A stretch of DNA of 64,000 nucleotides, taken from the NCBI RefSeq assembly GCF_023805295.1, contig NZ_JAMSHT010000001.1:186001-250000 (forward strand), written 5' to 3'. Positions within the stretch are counted from its first letter, which is position 1; each line of letters starts with the position of its first letter. Source of the stretch: Sphingomicrobium sediminis. GTDB lineage: Bacteria > Pseudomonadota > Alphaproteobacteria > Sphingomonadales > Sphingomonadaceae. The notes under the pieces are model-generated. The model made no database searches. It had not been told where the DNA came from and worked only from the letters and a program-made list of their open reading frames with translations. This document shows, one piece after another, positions 19,139 to 28,179 of the stretch. The translations under genes and the position numbers were made by a program.

Positions 19139-19768
19139 CTAGTCCTGCGCGGCCTGCGCCTCTGCGATCAGCTTCATGTCGATTGCGCGTGCTTCTTGCA
19201 GCGCCTCGCGGGCGTTGAGCCGCGCCGCATATGCCTTGAAACTTTCCCGTTCGGGAATGGTGCCGAACTGCAGCCCCCAGACGATCTGGCAGCCGACATA
19301 GACGTCAGCCATCGTGAAGCGGTCGCCGCAGACAAAATCCCGGCCTGAGAAGAGCCCGTCGAGCGTGTCCATAACGAGCTCGTAATTGCCGTAACCGAGC
19401 GTGCCCTGTTTCTTCGGGTCGTCGACCTCGAACCCCATATTCCTGTTGGTGATCGAGGCTTCGACGGGGCCTGCAGCGAAGAATAGCCAGCGATAATAAT
19501 CGGCCCGCTCGTCCGCCAAGGGAGCGAGTTCCGAATCCGGGAATGCATCCGCCAGATAGGCGCAGATCGCCGCCACTTCGGTCACGATCTTGCCGTCATG
19601 GTCGATCGCCGGGACTTTCCCCATCGGGTTCACGTCGCGCTGATAGTCGCTCTTCATCTCCGGGCCATAGGTCACGATCTTCTGCTCATAATCTGCGCCG
19701 ACTTCATGCAGCGCCCAGCGGGCAATCTGCCCGCGGCTCATCGGGTTGGTGTAGAAGATGAGGCTCAT
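19139..19768 (-). CDS. glutathione S-transferase family protein
   Basis: The protein has 209 residues. The N-terminal thioredoxin fold begins MSLIFYTNPMSRGQIARWAL and contains NPMGKVPAIDHDGKIVTE with the cis-Pro and glutathione gamma-Glu site, then VAAICAYLADAFP. The all-helical C-terminal domain includes FTMADVYVG. Detoxification or a beta-etherase-like role are both possible, and the substrate is unknown. The ATG at 19766-19768 overlaps the TGA of the upstream M1 peptidase by four bases. Upstream in-frame residues belong to that overlap and are not used. Confidence 0.92.
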   Translation of the reverse strand: MSLIFYTNPMSRGQIARWALHEVGADYEQKIVTYGPEMKSDYQRDVNPMGKVPAIDHDGKIVTEVAAICAYLADAFPDSELAPLADERADYYRWLFFAAGPVEASITNRNMGFEVDDPKKQGTLGYGNYELVMDTLDGLFSGRDFVCGDRFTMADVYVGCQIVWGLQFGTIPERESFKAYAARLNAREALQEARAIDMKLIAEAQAAQD

Positions 19769-21546
19769 TGTGCATTTCCTCTCACGGTTGCCTGTTCGGC
19801 CATCCACGCCTGGTAGCGGTCGATATTGTCGGATTGCTGCAGGATCTTGCCCATCGGGTCAGCGACCACCTTGGTCCGCGCATTGGGAAGCGCGATCCGG
19901 CCGGTCCCGTCACTCATGGGCAGGCGCACCGTCTCGTTCCCGACCCGCACGTCGAGCGGCATGGGGAAGGGGAGATCGGCGGGCGCGACCCAGGTGAAGC
20001 GCACCTCGTCATCGCTGCGCTGCATCTCCAAGCGCGGCAAGGCGGCCTGGCGCAGGTAAACGTCGAAGAACCAGCCGAGATCCTGCCCGGCTTCCTCGCT
20101 GGCCAGCCGTTCGAATTCAGCCGTGTCGGCAAAACGGGGTTCGAAATTGCCGGGCATCGGGTCGGGCCGGCCATAGACCAGCCTGCGCGTCGCATCGAAG
20201 AAGGCTTCGTCGCCGATCAGCAAGCGCAGCGTGTGCAGCACCCAGCTACCCTTGGCGTAGATGTCGCCGCCCGGGCCCCCTTCCTGCAGGTAGACGCTGT
20301 CGATCGTCATCTCCTTGTCGGACACGATTGGCGCGCGGTTCTGGATGCCTTGGCGCTGTTCGAACATGGCGGCGTTATAGGCCATCTCGCCATTCTTCCA
20401 GCGCGTGTAGAGCGGCTGCATGTAAGCGCCGAAGCCTTCGTGCAGCCACATATGGTTCCAGTCGGTATTGGTCAGCTGGTTGCCGAACCATTCGTGCGCC
20501 AGCTCGTGCTGGAACAGCCAGTCATAGCCTTCCGGGCCCTTGCGATAATCGTTGCCATAGGCGTTCAGGGTCTGGTGCTCCATGCCGAGATGCGGGGTCT
20601 CGACGACGCCGAGCTTCTCGTCGGAAAAGGGGAAGGGGCCGATCTGCGTCTCGAAGAAATCGAGCACGTCGGGCCATTCGGCGAACAACTCGGCCGCCTG
20701 GCTCTCATAGCCCGGCAGGTGCCAGAAATAGAGCGGGATGGTGTTGCCATACTGGCTTTCATATTCGCCCGTGAGTTCGACATAAGGGGCGACATTGATG
20801 CTGATGGCGTAATTGTTGGGGTTCTTGATGCGCCAGCTATATTTTTCGCGGCCATCCTCGAGCGTTTCCTGACCGATTTTCACCCCGTGCCCCGGTGCGA
20901 CGAGCCCTTCAGGCACGATCATGTGCGTGGTGACTTCGCCAATCTCGCTGAGGCTGTTGTCGAAGCAAGGCCAGAAAAGGTCGCATCCATCCAGCTGGAC
21001 CGCCGTCGAGACGAAGGGCGCGCCGTCGTCCGTTTCCTCCCACATGAAGCCGCCTTCCCAGGGCGGGCGGATGGCGACATGGGGCTGGCCTTCATAGACA
21101 ACCCGCAGCGATAGCGGCTCGTTCATGTCGTAGGTGCGCGGCAGCGTAATGACGAGCTGGCCAATCTCCTTGGCATAGGCGTCGGCATCGAGTAGCGCAC
21201 CGTCCAATTCGACGGTCTCGATGGCATAGCGATTGTCGAGGTCGAGCTGCAGGCGGTCGATCGGCTGGCGCACGGTGAAGGACAAGGTTGCATCGCCGGC
21301 AATCGCTTCGCGCTCGGGGAAGATTTCCCAAGTAAGGTCGGCGGCATCGAAACTGACTGACAGCTGCTCGGCGGTGAGCGGGCGTCCCGAATCCGCAGTC
21401 TGCGGATCGAGCTCGGGCGCGCCAGTGCGTCCGCTATCGCGTCCTGTCAAAAAATAGATTGCCGCTGCCAATACGCAGATGCCCAGCATCGCAATTAGCA
21501 GCCATCCGGTGGTGCTCAGTCCGCGCTTTGCGCCAGTCTCGCTCAT
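19765..21546 (-). CDS. membrane-anchored M1 family metallopeptidase
   Basis: The protein has 593 residues from the ATG at 21544-21546. One N-terminal membrane helix (WLLIAMLGICVLAAAIYFL, residues about 15-33) should anchor the enzyme facing the periplasm. The M1 N-terminal beta domain follows, then GMEHQTLNAYGND in the substrate-specificity (GAMEN-like) position and the gluzincin zinc site HELAHEWFGNQL, with a downstream Glu in WLHEGFGAYM. It lacks the long C-terminal helical domain of PepN-type enzymes. It probably trims peptides taken up or released in the periplasm. It is coupled to GST. Confidence 0.9.
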   Translation of the reverse strand: MSETGAKRGLSTTGWLLIAMLGICVLAAAIYFLTGRDSGRTGAPELDPQTADSGRPLTAEQLSVSFDAADLTWEIFPEREAIAGDATLSFTVRQPIDRLQLDLDNRYAIETVELDGALLDADAYAKEIGQLVITLPRTYDMNEPLSLRVVYEGQPHVAIRPPWEGGFMWEETDDGAPFVSTAVQLDGCDLFWPCFDNSLSEIGEVTTHMIVPEGLVAPGHGVKIGQETLEDGREKYSWRIKNPNNYAISINVAPYVELTGEYESQYGNTIPLYFWHLPGYESQAAELFAEWPDVLDFFETQIGPFPFSDEKLGVVETPHLGMEHQTLNAYGNDYRKGPEGYDWLFQHELAHEWFGNQLTNTDWNHMWLHEGFGAYMQPLYTRWKNGEMAYNAAMFEQRQGIQNRAPIVSDKEMTIDSVYLQEGGPGGDIYAKGSWVLHTLRLLIGDEAFFDATRRLVYGRPDPMPGNFEPRFADTAEFERLASEEAGQDLGWFFDVYLRQAALPRLEMQRSDDEVRFTWVAPADLPFPMPLDVRVGNETVRLPMSDGTGRIALPNARTKVVADPMGKILQQSDNIDRYQAWMAEQATVRGNAQ

Positions 21547-21639
21547 GCCCTTGTCGCCCCTTCGATATTCAAGCGGCGCAAGGCTGGCCCCTCCCGTGCC
21601 TGCTGGCAAGGGGGAGGGGCCTGTCGTTTGTCGAAAGGG

Positions 21640-23286
21640 CTAGTCGCGTGCCTCGGCGCTGGCGTCGCGCAGCGCCTTGAACTCGCTGCCCTCGGCCCAG
21701 TTGGGCCAGGCCTCGCCATTGCCGAGACGGGTGCCGACGCGGTGGATCAGCTTGGCATCCTCGACAATCCCGTCGAAGCGCCAGTCGGGGTCATACTCGT
21801 CGTCGCGGCGGTGATAGTTGATGCCGACCGCCTCGCGCATGGCCTGCACCTCGGGATCATCCTGGCCCTCGATCAATTCCTGACCCGACTTGAAGCTGAC
21901 CGCCGGCACGCCGACCTGCGCGAAGGCGAAATGGTCGGACCGGAAGAAGCCACCGGCCTCGGGCCGCGGATCGGGCGCGAAACGACGGTCGAGCGCTTCG
22001 CCTTCCTCAATCAGGATGTCGAGCAGGCCGAGCCGCGCCGTCCCCGAAATCGAGAAGTCATGCGCCGCGCCGAACACGCCCTGGCTGTCGGTGTTGATGA
22101 CGCCGACCGTCTTCTCGATGGGATAGATCGGATTGGCGGCATAATATTTGCTGCCGAGCAGTCCGCCTTCCTCGGCGCCCACGGCCATGAAGACCAGGCT
22201 GCGATGGGTGCCGCCCGTATTCACGAAGCCGCGGCCCAATTCGATCAGCATCGCCGTCCCCGTCGCATTGTCGAGCGCGCCGTTGAACACGGCATCGCCA
22301 TTCTCGTCCGGTTCGCCGGTGCCGAGATGGTCGTGATGCGCGGTGAACAGGACATATTCGTCGGGGCGCTCGCTGCCCGGCAGGATGCCGACGACATTCT
22401 TGGCGGCAAACTGGTCGAGCTCGGCCGTGATGGTCGCGTCGAGCGACGCACCCATGTCGATCGGCTGGAAGTCGCGGCGGCGCGCAGCGGCCTTGGCCTC
22501 TTCGTAGGTCATGCCCAGCTCGGCGAAGATGCGCGTGGCGAGGTCGAGGTGCATCCAGCCTTGCAGGCCGGTATGATAGGCGCCCGGATCCTCGCGCACG
22601 ATGTCGCGGGTCTGGCTGTTATTTACCGAAATGACGTTCCAGCCATAGCTGGCAGGCGCGGTCTCGTGAATGACGAGAACGCCAGCTGCACCGCGCCGCG
22701 CCGCTTCCTCATATTTGTAGGTCCAGCGGCCATAATAGGTCATTTCCGCGCCGCCGAAATCACCTTCCCCGCCTTCGAAATCGGGATCGTTGACCAGCGC
22801 GACGACGATCTTGCCTGCCACGTCGACATCCTTGAAGTCGGACCAGTCGCGTTCGGGCGCATGCGTGCCATAGCCGACGAAAACCAGCGGGACATCGTCG
22901 AGCTCGACCCGCTCCATGCCGTTGACGGGGGCCCGGATGGCGAGGTCCGAATTCTGCGTCAGGCCGAGCTTCTCACCCCCGAGGTTGAGCGCGAGCGTCG
23001 GTTCCTCGACCATGTTGGAGCGAAACAGGATGACGTCCTGCGTCCACTGGCGTTGGCCGTCGGGTCCCATGTCCCCGCCCGGCTGCAGCCCGATCGCGGC
23101 AAATGCGCCCGACAGGTAGGCGACCGTCTTGTCCTCGCCCGGCGTGCCCGGCGCGCGGCCCTCATACCAGTCGTCGGACAGGATACGGACATGCGTCTCG
23201 ATCCGCTCGGCGGAAAAATCAGGATGGGCGGCAGTTGCAGGGGCGGCGAGCGCGATGGCGCTGGCGGCAATCAGGAAACGGGTCAT
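21640..23286 (-). CDS. M28 family zinc aminopeptidase, exported
   Basis: The protein has 548 residues with a signal peptide (MTRFLIAASAIALAAPATA). A protease-associated (PA) insert lies at about residues 120-260. The M28 dizinc core shows FTAHHDHLG, FNGALDNATGTAML, AVGAEEGGLLGS (catalytic Glu pair), INTDSQG and a C-terminal SDHFAFAQVGVPA. It is a periplasmic or secreted aminopeptidase. It lies upstream of the M1 peptidase on the same strand with about 90 bases between, so the three minus-strand genes may form a peptide-scavenging unit. Confidence 0.93.
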   Translation of the reverse strand: MTRFLIAASAIALAAPATAAHPDFSAERIETHVRILSDDWYEGRAPGTPGEDKTVAYLSGAFAAIGLQPGGDMGPDGQRQWTQDVILFRSNMVEEPTLALNLGGEKLGLTQNSDLAIRAPVNGMERVELDDVPLVFVGYGTHAPERDWSDFKDVDVAGKIVVALVNDPDFEGGEGDFGGAEMTYYGRWTYKYEEAARRGAAGVLVIHETAPASYGWNVISVNNSQTRDIVREDPGAYHTGLQGWMHLDLATRIFAELGMTYEEAKAAARRRDFQPIDMGASLDATITAELDQFAAKNVVGILPGSERPDEYVLFTAHHDHLGTGEPDENGDAVFNGALDNATGTAMLIELGRGFVNTGGTHRSLVFMAVGAEEGGLLGSKYYAANPIYPIEKTVGVINTDSQGVFGAAHDFSISGTARLGLLDILIEEGEALDRRFAPDPRPEAGGFFRSDHFAFAQVGVPAVSFKSGQELIEGQDDPEVQAMREAVGINYHRRDDEYDPDWRFDGIVEDAKLIHRVGTRLGNGEAWPNWAEGSEFKALRDASAEARD

Positions 23287-23306
23287 CGGACATACACCTT
23301 CGTCAC

Positions 23307-23346
23307 AAACAAAAACGGCGCGACCATAAAGGCCGCGCCGCTTTTG
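23307..23346 (-). terminator. intrinsic terminator after clpA
   Basis: On the minus strand, CGGCGCGGCC and GGTCGCGCCG form a 10-bp stem (one G-T) around TTTAT, followed by TTTTTG. It lies 20 bases past the clpA stop, insulating the M28 gene. Confidence 0.8.
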
Positions 23347-23365
23347 TGAAGGAGGTGGTCCTTCC

Positions 23366-25756
23366 TTAGTCCGCTTTCTTGTCCGCGGCCTTCTTCTTGG
23401 GCGCTGCCTTCTTCTTAGGCGTTGCCTTCTTTGCCGCAGGTTTCTTGGCGGCCGGCTTCTTCTTGGCCGGCGCCTTCTTCTTTTTCGGCGGGGCGGGAAC
23501 GATCTCGAAGGCGGGCTGGCCGTCCTTCATGTGGACCTTCACCTCGCCGCCATCGACCAGATCGCCGAACAGGAGCTGCTCCGCGAGCGGCTGCTTGATC
23601 TTCTCCTGAATGAGGCGAGCCATCGGGCGGGCGCCGTAGAGCTTGTCATAGCCCTTATCGACGAGCCATTCGCGCGCTTCGTCATCCAGCTCGATCGCGA
23701 CATTGCGGTCTTCCAGCTGCATTTCGAGCTGGAGGATGAACTTGTCGACCACGCGCTTGACGACGGCCGGCGGCAGGTATCCGAACGGCACGACCGCATC
23801 CAGGCGGTTTCGGAATTCCGGCGTGAACATCTTCTTGACCGCATCGTCTTGCGCATCTTCGCGCGTGACGTTGCCGAAACCGATGCTTTCGCGCGCCATG
23901 TCGGCTGCGCCCGCATTGGTGGTCATAATGAGGATGGTGTTGCGGAAATCGACTGTCTTGCCGTGATGGTCGGTCAGCGTCCCGTTATCCATGACCTGCA
24001 GCAGGATGTTGAACAGGTCCGGATGCGCCTTCTCGATTTCGTCTAGCAGAAGCACGCTATGCGGGTTCTGGTCGACCGCATCGGTCAGCAGACCGCCCTG
24101 GTCGTAGCCGACATAGCCCGGAGGTGCACCGATCAGGCGGCTGACCGCATGGCGCTCCATATATTCGGACATGTCGAAGCGCTGCAGCGGGATGCCCATG
24201 ATGCTCGACAGCTGGCGCGCGACCTCGGTCTTGCCGACGCCGGTGGGGCCGCTGAAGAGATAGTTGCCGATGGGCTTGTCCGGATCGCGCAGGCCAGCAC
24301 GAGAGAGCTTGATCGCGCTGGCCAGCTTCTCGATGGCGAGATCCTGCCCGAACACGACGCGCTTGAGGTCGGTTTCAAGATTTTCAAGGACGCGCTTGTC
24401 GTCACTCGACACGCTCTTCGGCGGGATGCGGGCCATTGTCGCGACCACGGCTTCGATATCCGCGACGCTGATCGTCTTCTTGCGCTTGCTGGGCGGCTTG
24501 AGCATTTGCATCGCGCCCACCTCGTCGACTACGTCGATCGCCTTGTCGGGCAGCTTGCGGTCGTTGATGTAGCGATCCGACAGCTCGACCGCGCTCTTGA
24601 TGGCGTCGGGCAGGTAGCGGACCTTGTGATGCTCTTCGAAATTGCTCCGCAGGCCCATCAGGATCTGGATCGTCTCGTCGACCGTCGGTTCGTTGACGTC
24701 GATCTTCTGGAAACGGCGCAGCAGCGCGCGATCCTTCTCGAAATGGTTGCGGAATTCCTTGTAGGTGGTCGAGCCGATGCAACGGATCGCGCCGCTCGAC
24801 AGCGCCGGCTTGAGCAAGTTCGAAGCATCCATTGCCCCGCCGCTCGTCGCGCCCGCACCGATGACAGTGTGGATTTCGTCGATGAAGAGGATTGCGTGCG
24901 GCATCTTCTCGAGCTCGGTCACGACCGACTTGAGGCGTTCCTCGAAATCGCCGCGATAGCGGGTACCCGCCAGCAGCGCGCCCATGTCGAGCGCATAGAT
25001 GATCGCTTCGCTCAACACGTCGGGGACATCGCCCTCGACGATCTTGCGCGCTAGACCCTCGGCGATCGCCGTCTTGCCGACGCCCGGATCGCCCACATAG
25101 AGCGGGTTGTTCTTCGAGCGGCGGCACAGGATCTGCACCGTGCGGTCGACTTCCGGACCACGCCCGATCAGCGGATCGATCTTGCCGTCCTTGGCCTTTT
25201 GGTTGAGGTCGACGGTGAACTGCTGGAGCGCGCTTTCCTTCTTGTTGGCCTCGGGCTTGCTCTCGGTCTGGCTAGCGCCTTCGTCCCCATCATCGTCGTC
25301 GCCCGACATGCTGGTGTCGCCCTTGCCGACGCCGTGCGAGATGAAGGTCACCGCATCGAGGCGGCTCATATCCTGCTGCTGCAGGAAATAGACGGCATAG
25401 CTTTCGCGCTCGGAGAAGAGCGCGACGAGCAGGTTGGCGCCGGTCACTTCATCGCGGCCCGAGCTCTGGACATGCAAGATCGCGCGCTGGACCACGCGCT
25501 GGAATCCGCTCGTCGGATTGGGGTCGGTGGCGCTGTCGCTCACCAGGGCGCCGAGTTCGGCGTCGAGATACTGCTTGACCGTCGCCTTCAATTCTTCGCG
25601 ATCGACACCGCAGGCCGTCATGACCTGGGCGGCATGTTCGTCGTCGATGAGCGCGATCAGCAAATGTTCGAGCGTCGCATATTCGTGGCGACGCTTGCTC
25701 GCTTCGCCCAGCGCATTATGCAGCGTCTGTTCGAGTTCGCGGGCAAAACTTGGCAT
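23366..25756 (-). CDS. clpA: ATP-dependent Clp protease ATP-binding subunit ClpA
   Basis: ClpA is the AAA+ unfoldase that feeds ClpP, with ClpS-delivered N-end-rule substrates. The 796 residues comprise the Clp N-domain (repeats up to about 145), a first AAA module (GDPGVGKTAIAEG, DEIHTVIGAG), and a second (GPTGVGKTEVARQ, LLLDEIEKAHPD, GARPMARLIQ). After the normal end near FEIVPAP there is a tail of about 45 residues of Lys, Ala and Pro (KKKKAPAKKKPAAKKPAAKK and on), which is not part of typical ClpA. clpS is not next to it; a DUF1192 gene lies upstream. Confidence 0.96.
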   Translation of the reverse strand: MPSFARELEQTLHNALGEASKRRHEYATLEHLLIALIDDEHAAQVMTACGVDREELKATVKQYLDAELGALVSDSATDPNPTSGFQRVVQRAILHVQSSGRDEVTGANLLVALFSERESYAVYFLQQQDMSRLDAVTFISHGVGKGDTSMSGDDDDGDEGASQTESKPEANKKESALQQFTVDLNQKAKDGKIDPLIGRGPEVDRTVQILCRRSKNNPLYVGDPGVGKTAIAEGLARKIVEGDVPDVLSEAIIYALDMGALLAGTRYRGDFEERLKSVVTELEKMPHAILFIDEIHTVIGAGATSGGAMDASNLLKPALSSGAIRCIGSTTYKEFRNHFEKDRALLRRFQKIDVNEPTVDETIQILMGLRSNFEEHHKVRYLPDAIKSAVELSDRYINDRKLPDKAIDVVDEVGAMQMLKPPSKRKKTISVADIEAVVATMARIPPKSVSSDDKRVLENLETDLKRVVFGQDLAIEKLASAIKLSRAGLRDPDKPIGNYLFSGPTGVGKTEVARQLSSIMGIPLQRFDMSEYMERHAVSRLIGAPPGYVGYDQGGLLTDAVDQNPHSVLLLDEIEKAHPDLFNILLQVMDNGTLTDHHGKTVDFRNTILIMTTNAGAADMARESIGFGNVTREDAQDDAVKKMFTPEFRNRLDAVVPFGYLPPAVVKRVVDKFILQLEMQLEDRNVAIELDDEAREWLVDKGYDKLYGARPMARLIQEKIKQPLAEQLLFGDLVDGGEVKVHMKDGQPAFEIVPAPPKKKKAPAKKKPAAKKPAAKKATPKKKAAPKKKAADKKAD

Positions 25757-25830
25757 AAATTCAGTCTCCTTACCCCAACAATGTCGGGATCATGCCCCCA
25801 TCCTTCAAGGTCGCTCGCCGCAGCTCCGGC

Positions 25831-26025
25831 TCAGCTCTTCTTGAACAACGCATCAGCGGCCGACATGTGGCCCGTCTTGGACTTTTTATGGGCCTCGACA
25901 CGCTCGATCTCGGCATTCAGCCGTGCGACGCGGGCATCCAGCTCATCGACGCTCAGCGGATCCAGATCCTCGCGCCCCAATTCCACGATCGGGTCGCCCG
26001 GCTTAAAATCATCTTCGTCATCCAT
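25831..26025 (-). CDS. DUF1192 family small protein
   Basis: This 64-residue protein begins MDDEDDFKPGDP and contains the DUF1192 core LDPLSVDELDARVARLNAEIERVEAH, a short amphipathic helix likely to form a coiled coil. The family is common in alphaproteobacteria and has no assigned function. The frame is open for 1.2 kb upstream, but that is shadow coding opposite the quinone reductase gene. It lies 74 bases upstream of clpA on the same strand and may share its promoter. Confidence 0.85.
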   Translation of the reverse strand: MDDEDDFKPGDPIVELGREDLDPLSVDELDARVARLNAEIERVEAHKKSKTGHMSAADALFKKS

Positions 26026-26097
26026 GGCCTCAGCGTTGACCCGCCATTGCCCCAAGTCAATAAGGCGACTCGTCCAGTATGAAGTGAGGAATTGACC

Positions 26098-27075
26098 GTG
26101 GCCGATACGATGAAGGCGATCATTGCCCCCGAGCCCGGTAAGCTCCAGCTGGTCGATCGCCCGATCCCCCAACCGGGCCGCCGTGAAGTGCTGGTCAAGG
26201 TCGCCGCCGCCGGCGTCAATCGCCCCGATGTGCTGCAGGGGAAAGGCCTCTATCCGCCGCCCGAAGGTGCCAGCGACATTCTCGGCCTCGAGATGGCCGG
26301 CGAGGTAGTCGCCGCGGGCGAGGGCGCGTCGCATCTGATGGGCACCCGCGTCTGCGCGCTGGTCGCGGGCGGTGCCTATGCCGAATATTGCGTTGCGCCG
26401 AGCGGCACCTGCTTGCCCGTCCCCGAAGTGCTGCCGCTCGAAGATGCCGCGGCGATGCCGGAGACGCTCTTCACCGTCTGGTCGAACCTGTTCGAGCGCG
26501 GATTTGCCGCCGATGGCGACGTCGCGCTCGTCCATGGCGGCACCAGCGGCATCGGCACGATGGCCATCGCTTTGTGCAAGCTGTTCGGCATCACCATCAT
26601 CGTCACGTGCGGCAGCGACGAGAAATGCGATGCCGCTCGCGCCATCGGGGCCGACCTCGCCATCAACTATAAGGACCAGGATTTCGTCGAGGAGGTGAAG
26701 AAATTCACCGACGGCACCGGCGTCGACATCGTCCTCGACATGGTCGGCGGCGATTATATTGCACGCAATATCGACTGCATGGCGGTCGAAGGCCGGCACG
26801 TTTCCATCGCTTTCCAACGCGGTGCCGAGGGCAGCTTGCCGATCGTCAAGGTCATGCGCCAGCGCCTGACCCTGACCGGGTCCACGCTGCGTCCGCGCGA
26901 TCTTGCCTTCAAGACGATGATCGCCGACGAAATCCGAGCCGCGGCCTGGCCCTTTGCCGAGGGCGGGCGCCTGAAACCCGTGATGGACCGGCAATTCCCG
27001 CTTGCCGAGGCGGCCGACGCGCATGCCCGCATGGAAGCGGGCGAGCATATCGGGAAAATCACCCTCATCCCGTGA
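26098..27075 (+). CDS. NAD(P)H:quinone oxidoreductase (PIG3/zeta-crystallin family)
   Basis: This 325-residue zinc-free medium-chain dehydrogenase starts MADTMKAIIAPEPG and contains GVNRPDVLQGKGLYPPPEGA, typical of TP53I3/PIG3-like quinone reductases. The Rossmann segment is LVHGGTSGIGTMAI, with DIVLDMVGGDYIARN later. It reduces quinones with NADPH in the cytoplasm. GTG at 26098 follows GTGAGGA by seven bases and is preferred; ATG at 26110 is an alternative. It diverges from the DUF1192 gene. Confidence 0.92.
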   Translation: MADTMKAIIAPEPGKLQLVDRPIPQPGRREVLVKVAAAGVNRPDVLQGKGLYPPPEGASDILGLEMAGEVVAAGEGASHLMGTRVCALVAGGAYAEYCVAPSGTCLPVPEVLPLEDAAAMPETLFTVWSNLFERGFAADGDVALVHGGTSGIGTMAIALCKLFGITIIVTCGSDEKCDAARAIGADLAINYKDQDFVEEVKKFTDGTGVDIVLDMVGGDYIARNIDCMAVEGRHVSIAFQRGAEGSLPIVKVMRQRLTLTGSTLRPRDLAFKTMIADEIRAAAWPFAEGGRLKPVMDRQFPLAEAADAHARMEAGEHIGKITLIP

Positions 27076-27120
27076 CTTGTAAAAGCCGGGCGAGAGGCGT
27101 AAATCGGCTCCCACATATTC

Positions 27121-27156
27121 CGGCCGCTCCGAAAAGGGGCGGCCCTTGTCGTTTTT
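27121..27156 (+). terminator. terminator-like hairpin before trcR
   Basis: GGCCGCTCC-GAAAA-GGGGCGGCC forms a 9-bp stem (one G-T pair) at 27122-27144, followed after seven bases by TTTTT. It ends the quinone reductase transcript or attenuates trcR, whose ATG is 13 bases past the T-run. Confidence 0.55.
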
Positions 27157-27169
27157 AAGGGAGCCTAAA

Positions 27170-27880
27170 ATGGCCGAACAGCCCAAACCCCTGATGCCGC
27201 ACGCGACCGCCAGCTGGCTGGTCGAGAATACGTCGCTGAGCTTCACCCAGATCGCCGAATTTTGCGGCCTTCACATCCTTGAGGTGCAGGCCATCGCCGA
27301 CGAAACGTCCGCGACAAAGCTGACGGGCCGCGATCCCGTCCGCGCCGGCGAACTCACCCATGAGGAAATCGAAAAGGGCCAGGCCGACAGCGACCATGTG
27401 CTCAAGATGCACAAGGCGCCGGAAGCGATCACCCGCACCAAGGGTCCGCGTTACACGCCGGTCTCCAAGCGCCAGGACAAGCCCGACGGCATCGCCTGGA
27501 TCATCAAGAATCACCCCGAAGTCTCGGACGGCCAGATCAGCAAGCTGATCGGCACGACCCGCACGACCATCGGCTCGATCCGCGACCGTTCGCACTGGAA
27601 CATGGCCAATATCCAGCCGAAGGACCCGGTCACGCTCGGCCTGACCAGCCAGCGCGAACTGGATGCCGCGGTCGCCAAGGCGCAGAAGGCTGCGGGCACC
27701 GAAGCCGCGCCGGCCGACGCCAATCTCGACGACGACAAGGCCGCACTGATCGACGAGCTGCGCAAGGAGCGCGAGCAGGCTGCAGCCGACGCCGCAGCCG
27801 CGCTCGAAGCCGAGCGCAAGGCCGAAGAAGGCGAAGCGGACGAAATCGTCCCGGGCATCAAGGATCCGTTCAAGAACTGA
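27170..27880 (+). CDS. trcR: cell cycle transcriptional regulator TrcR (DUF1013)
   Basis: The 236 residues begin MAEQPKPLMPHATASWLVEN and contain the DUF1013 core: SLSFTQIAEFCGLHILEVQAI, then a second helix-turn-helix (DGQISKLIGTTRTTIGSIRDR) and HWNMANIQPKDPVTLGL. The C-terminal 60 residues are an Ala/Glu-rich coiled coil. The family is alphaproteobacteria-specific and is named for cell-cycle control in Caulobacter-type bacteria. The ATG at 27170 follows AAGGGAG. A terminator-like hairpin lies just upstream. Confidence 0.92.
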   Translation: MAEQPKPLMPHATASWLVENTSLSFTQIAEFCGLHILEVQAIADETSATKLTGRDPVRAGELTHEEIEKGQADSDHVLKMHKAPEAITRTKGPRYTPVSKRQDKPDGIAWIIKNHPEVSDGQISKLIGTTRTTIGSIRDRSHWNMANIQPKDPVTLGLTSQRELDAAVAKAQKAAGTEAAPADANLDDDKAALIDELRKEREQAAADAAAALEAERKAEEGEADEIVPGIKDPFKN

Positions 27881-27936
27881 CGCTGTCTGCTTTCAGGGCA
27901 TTGATCGCAGCCATTTGAAGCGCCATTGTCGCGACC

Positions 27937-28179
27937 ATGAGCGAAAAACCCGTGAGCGAGATGGCCTTCGAAGAGGCCCTTGGCGAACTCGAAGCCATCG
28001 TCCGCAAGCTGGAGGCAGGCGAGGAGAGCCTCGATGCCTCCATTGCCCTGTTCCAGCGCGGTGAGGCGCTGAAGCGGCATTGCGAGGCGCGGCTGGCCGA
28101 TGCGCGCGAGCGGATCGACAAGATCATGCTCGATGCCGAGGGCAAGCCCAAAGCCACCGAGCCGTTCGATGCCGGTTGA
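27937..28179 (+). CDS. xseB: exodeoxyribonuclease VII small subunit
   Basis: This 80-residue protein contains the family core FEEALGELEAIVRKLEAGEESLDASIALFQRGEAL, with a helical hairpin that joins XseA to degrade single-stranded DNA. Its last 11 bases overlap the start of the polyprenyl synthase gene, an arrangement common in many proteobacteria. Confidence 0.95.
   Translation: MSEKPVSEMAFEEALGELEAIVRKLEAGEESLDASIALFQRGEALKRHCEARLADARERIDKIMLDAEGKPKATEPFDAG

Noticed and set aside
21628-23349. 573-residue open frame on the plus strand
   Set aside because: It is exactly antisense to the M28 peptidase gene, which has complete motifs and a signal peptide. Long antisense frames are expected at this GC content.
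26026-27246. Upstream extension of the DUF1192 frame on the minus strand
   Set aside because: It lies opposite the quinone reductase gene and shows no family character. The conserved protein starts at MDDEDD.
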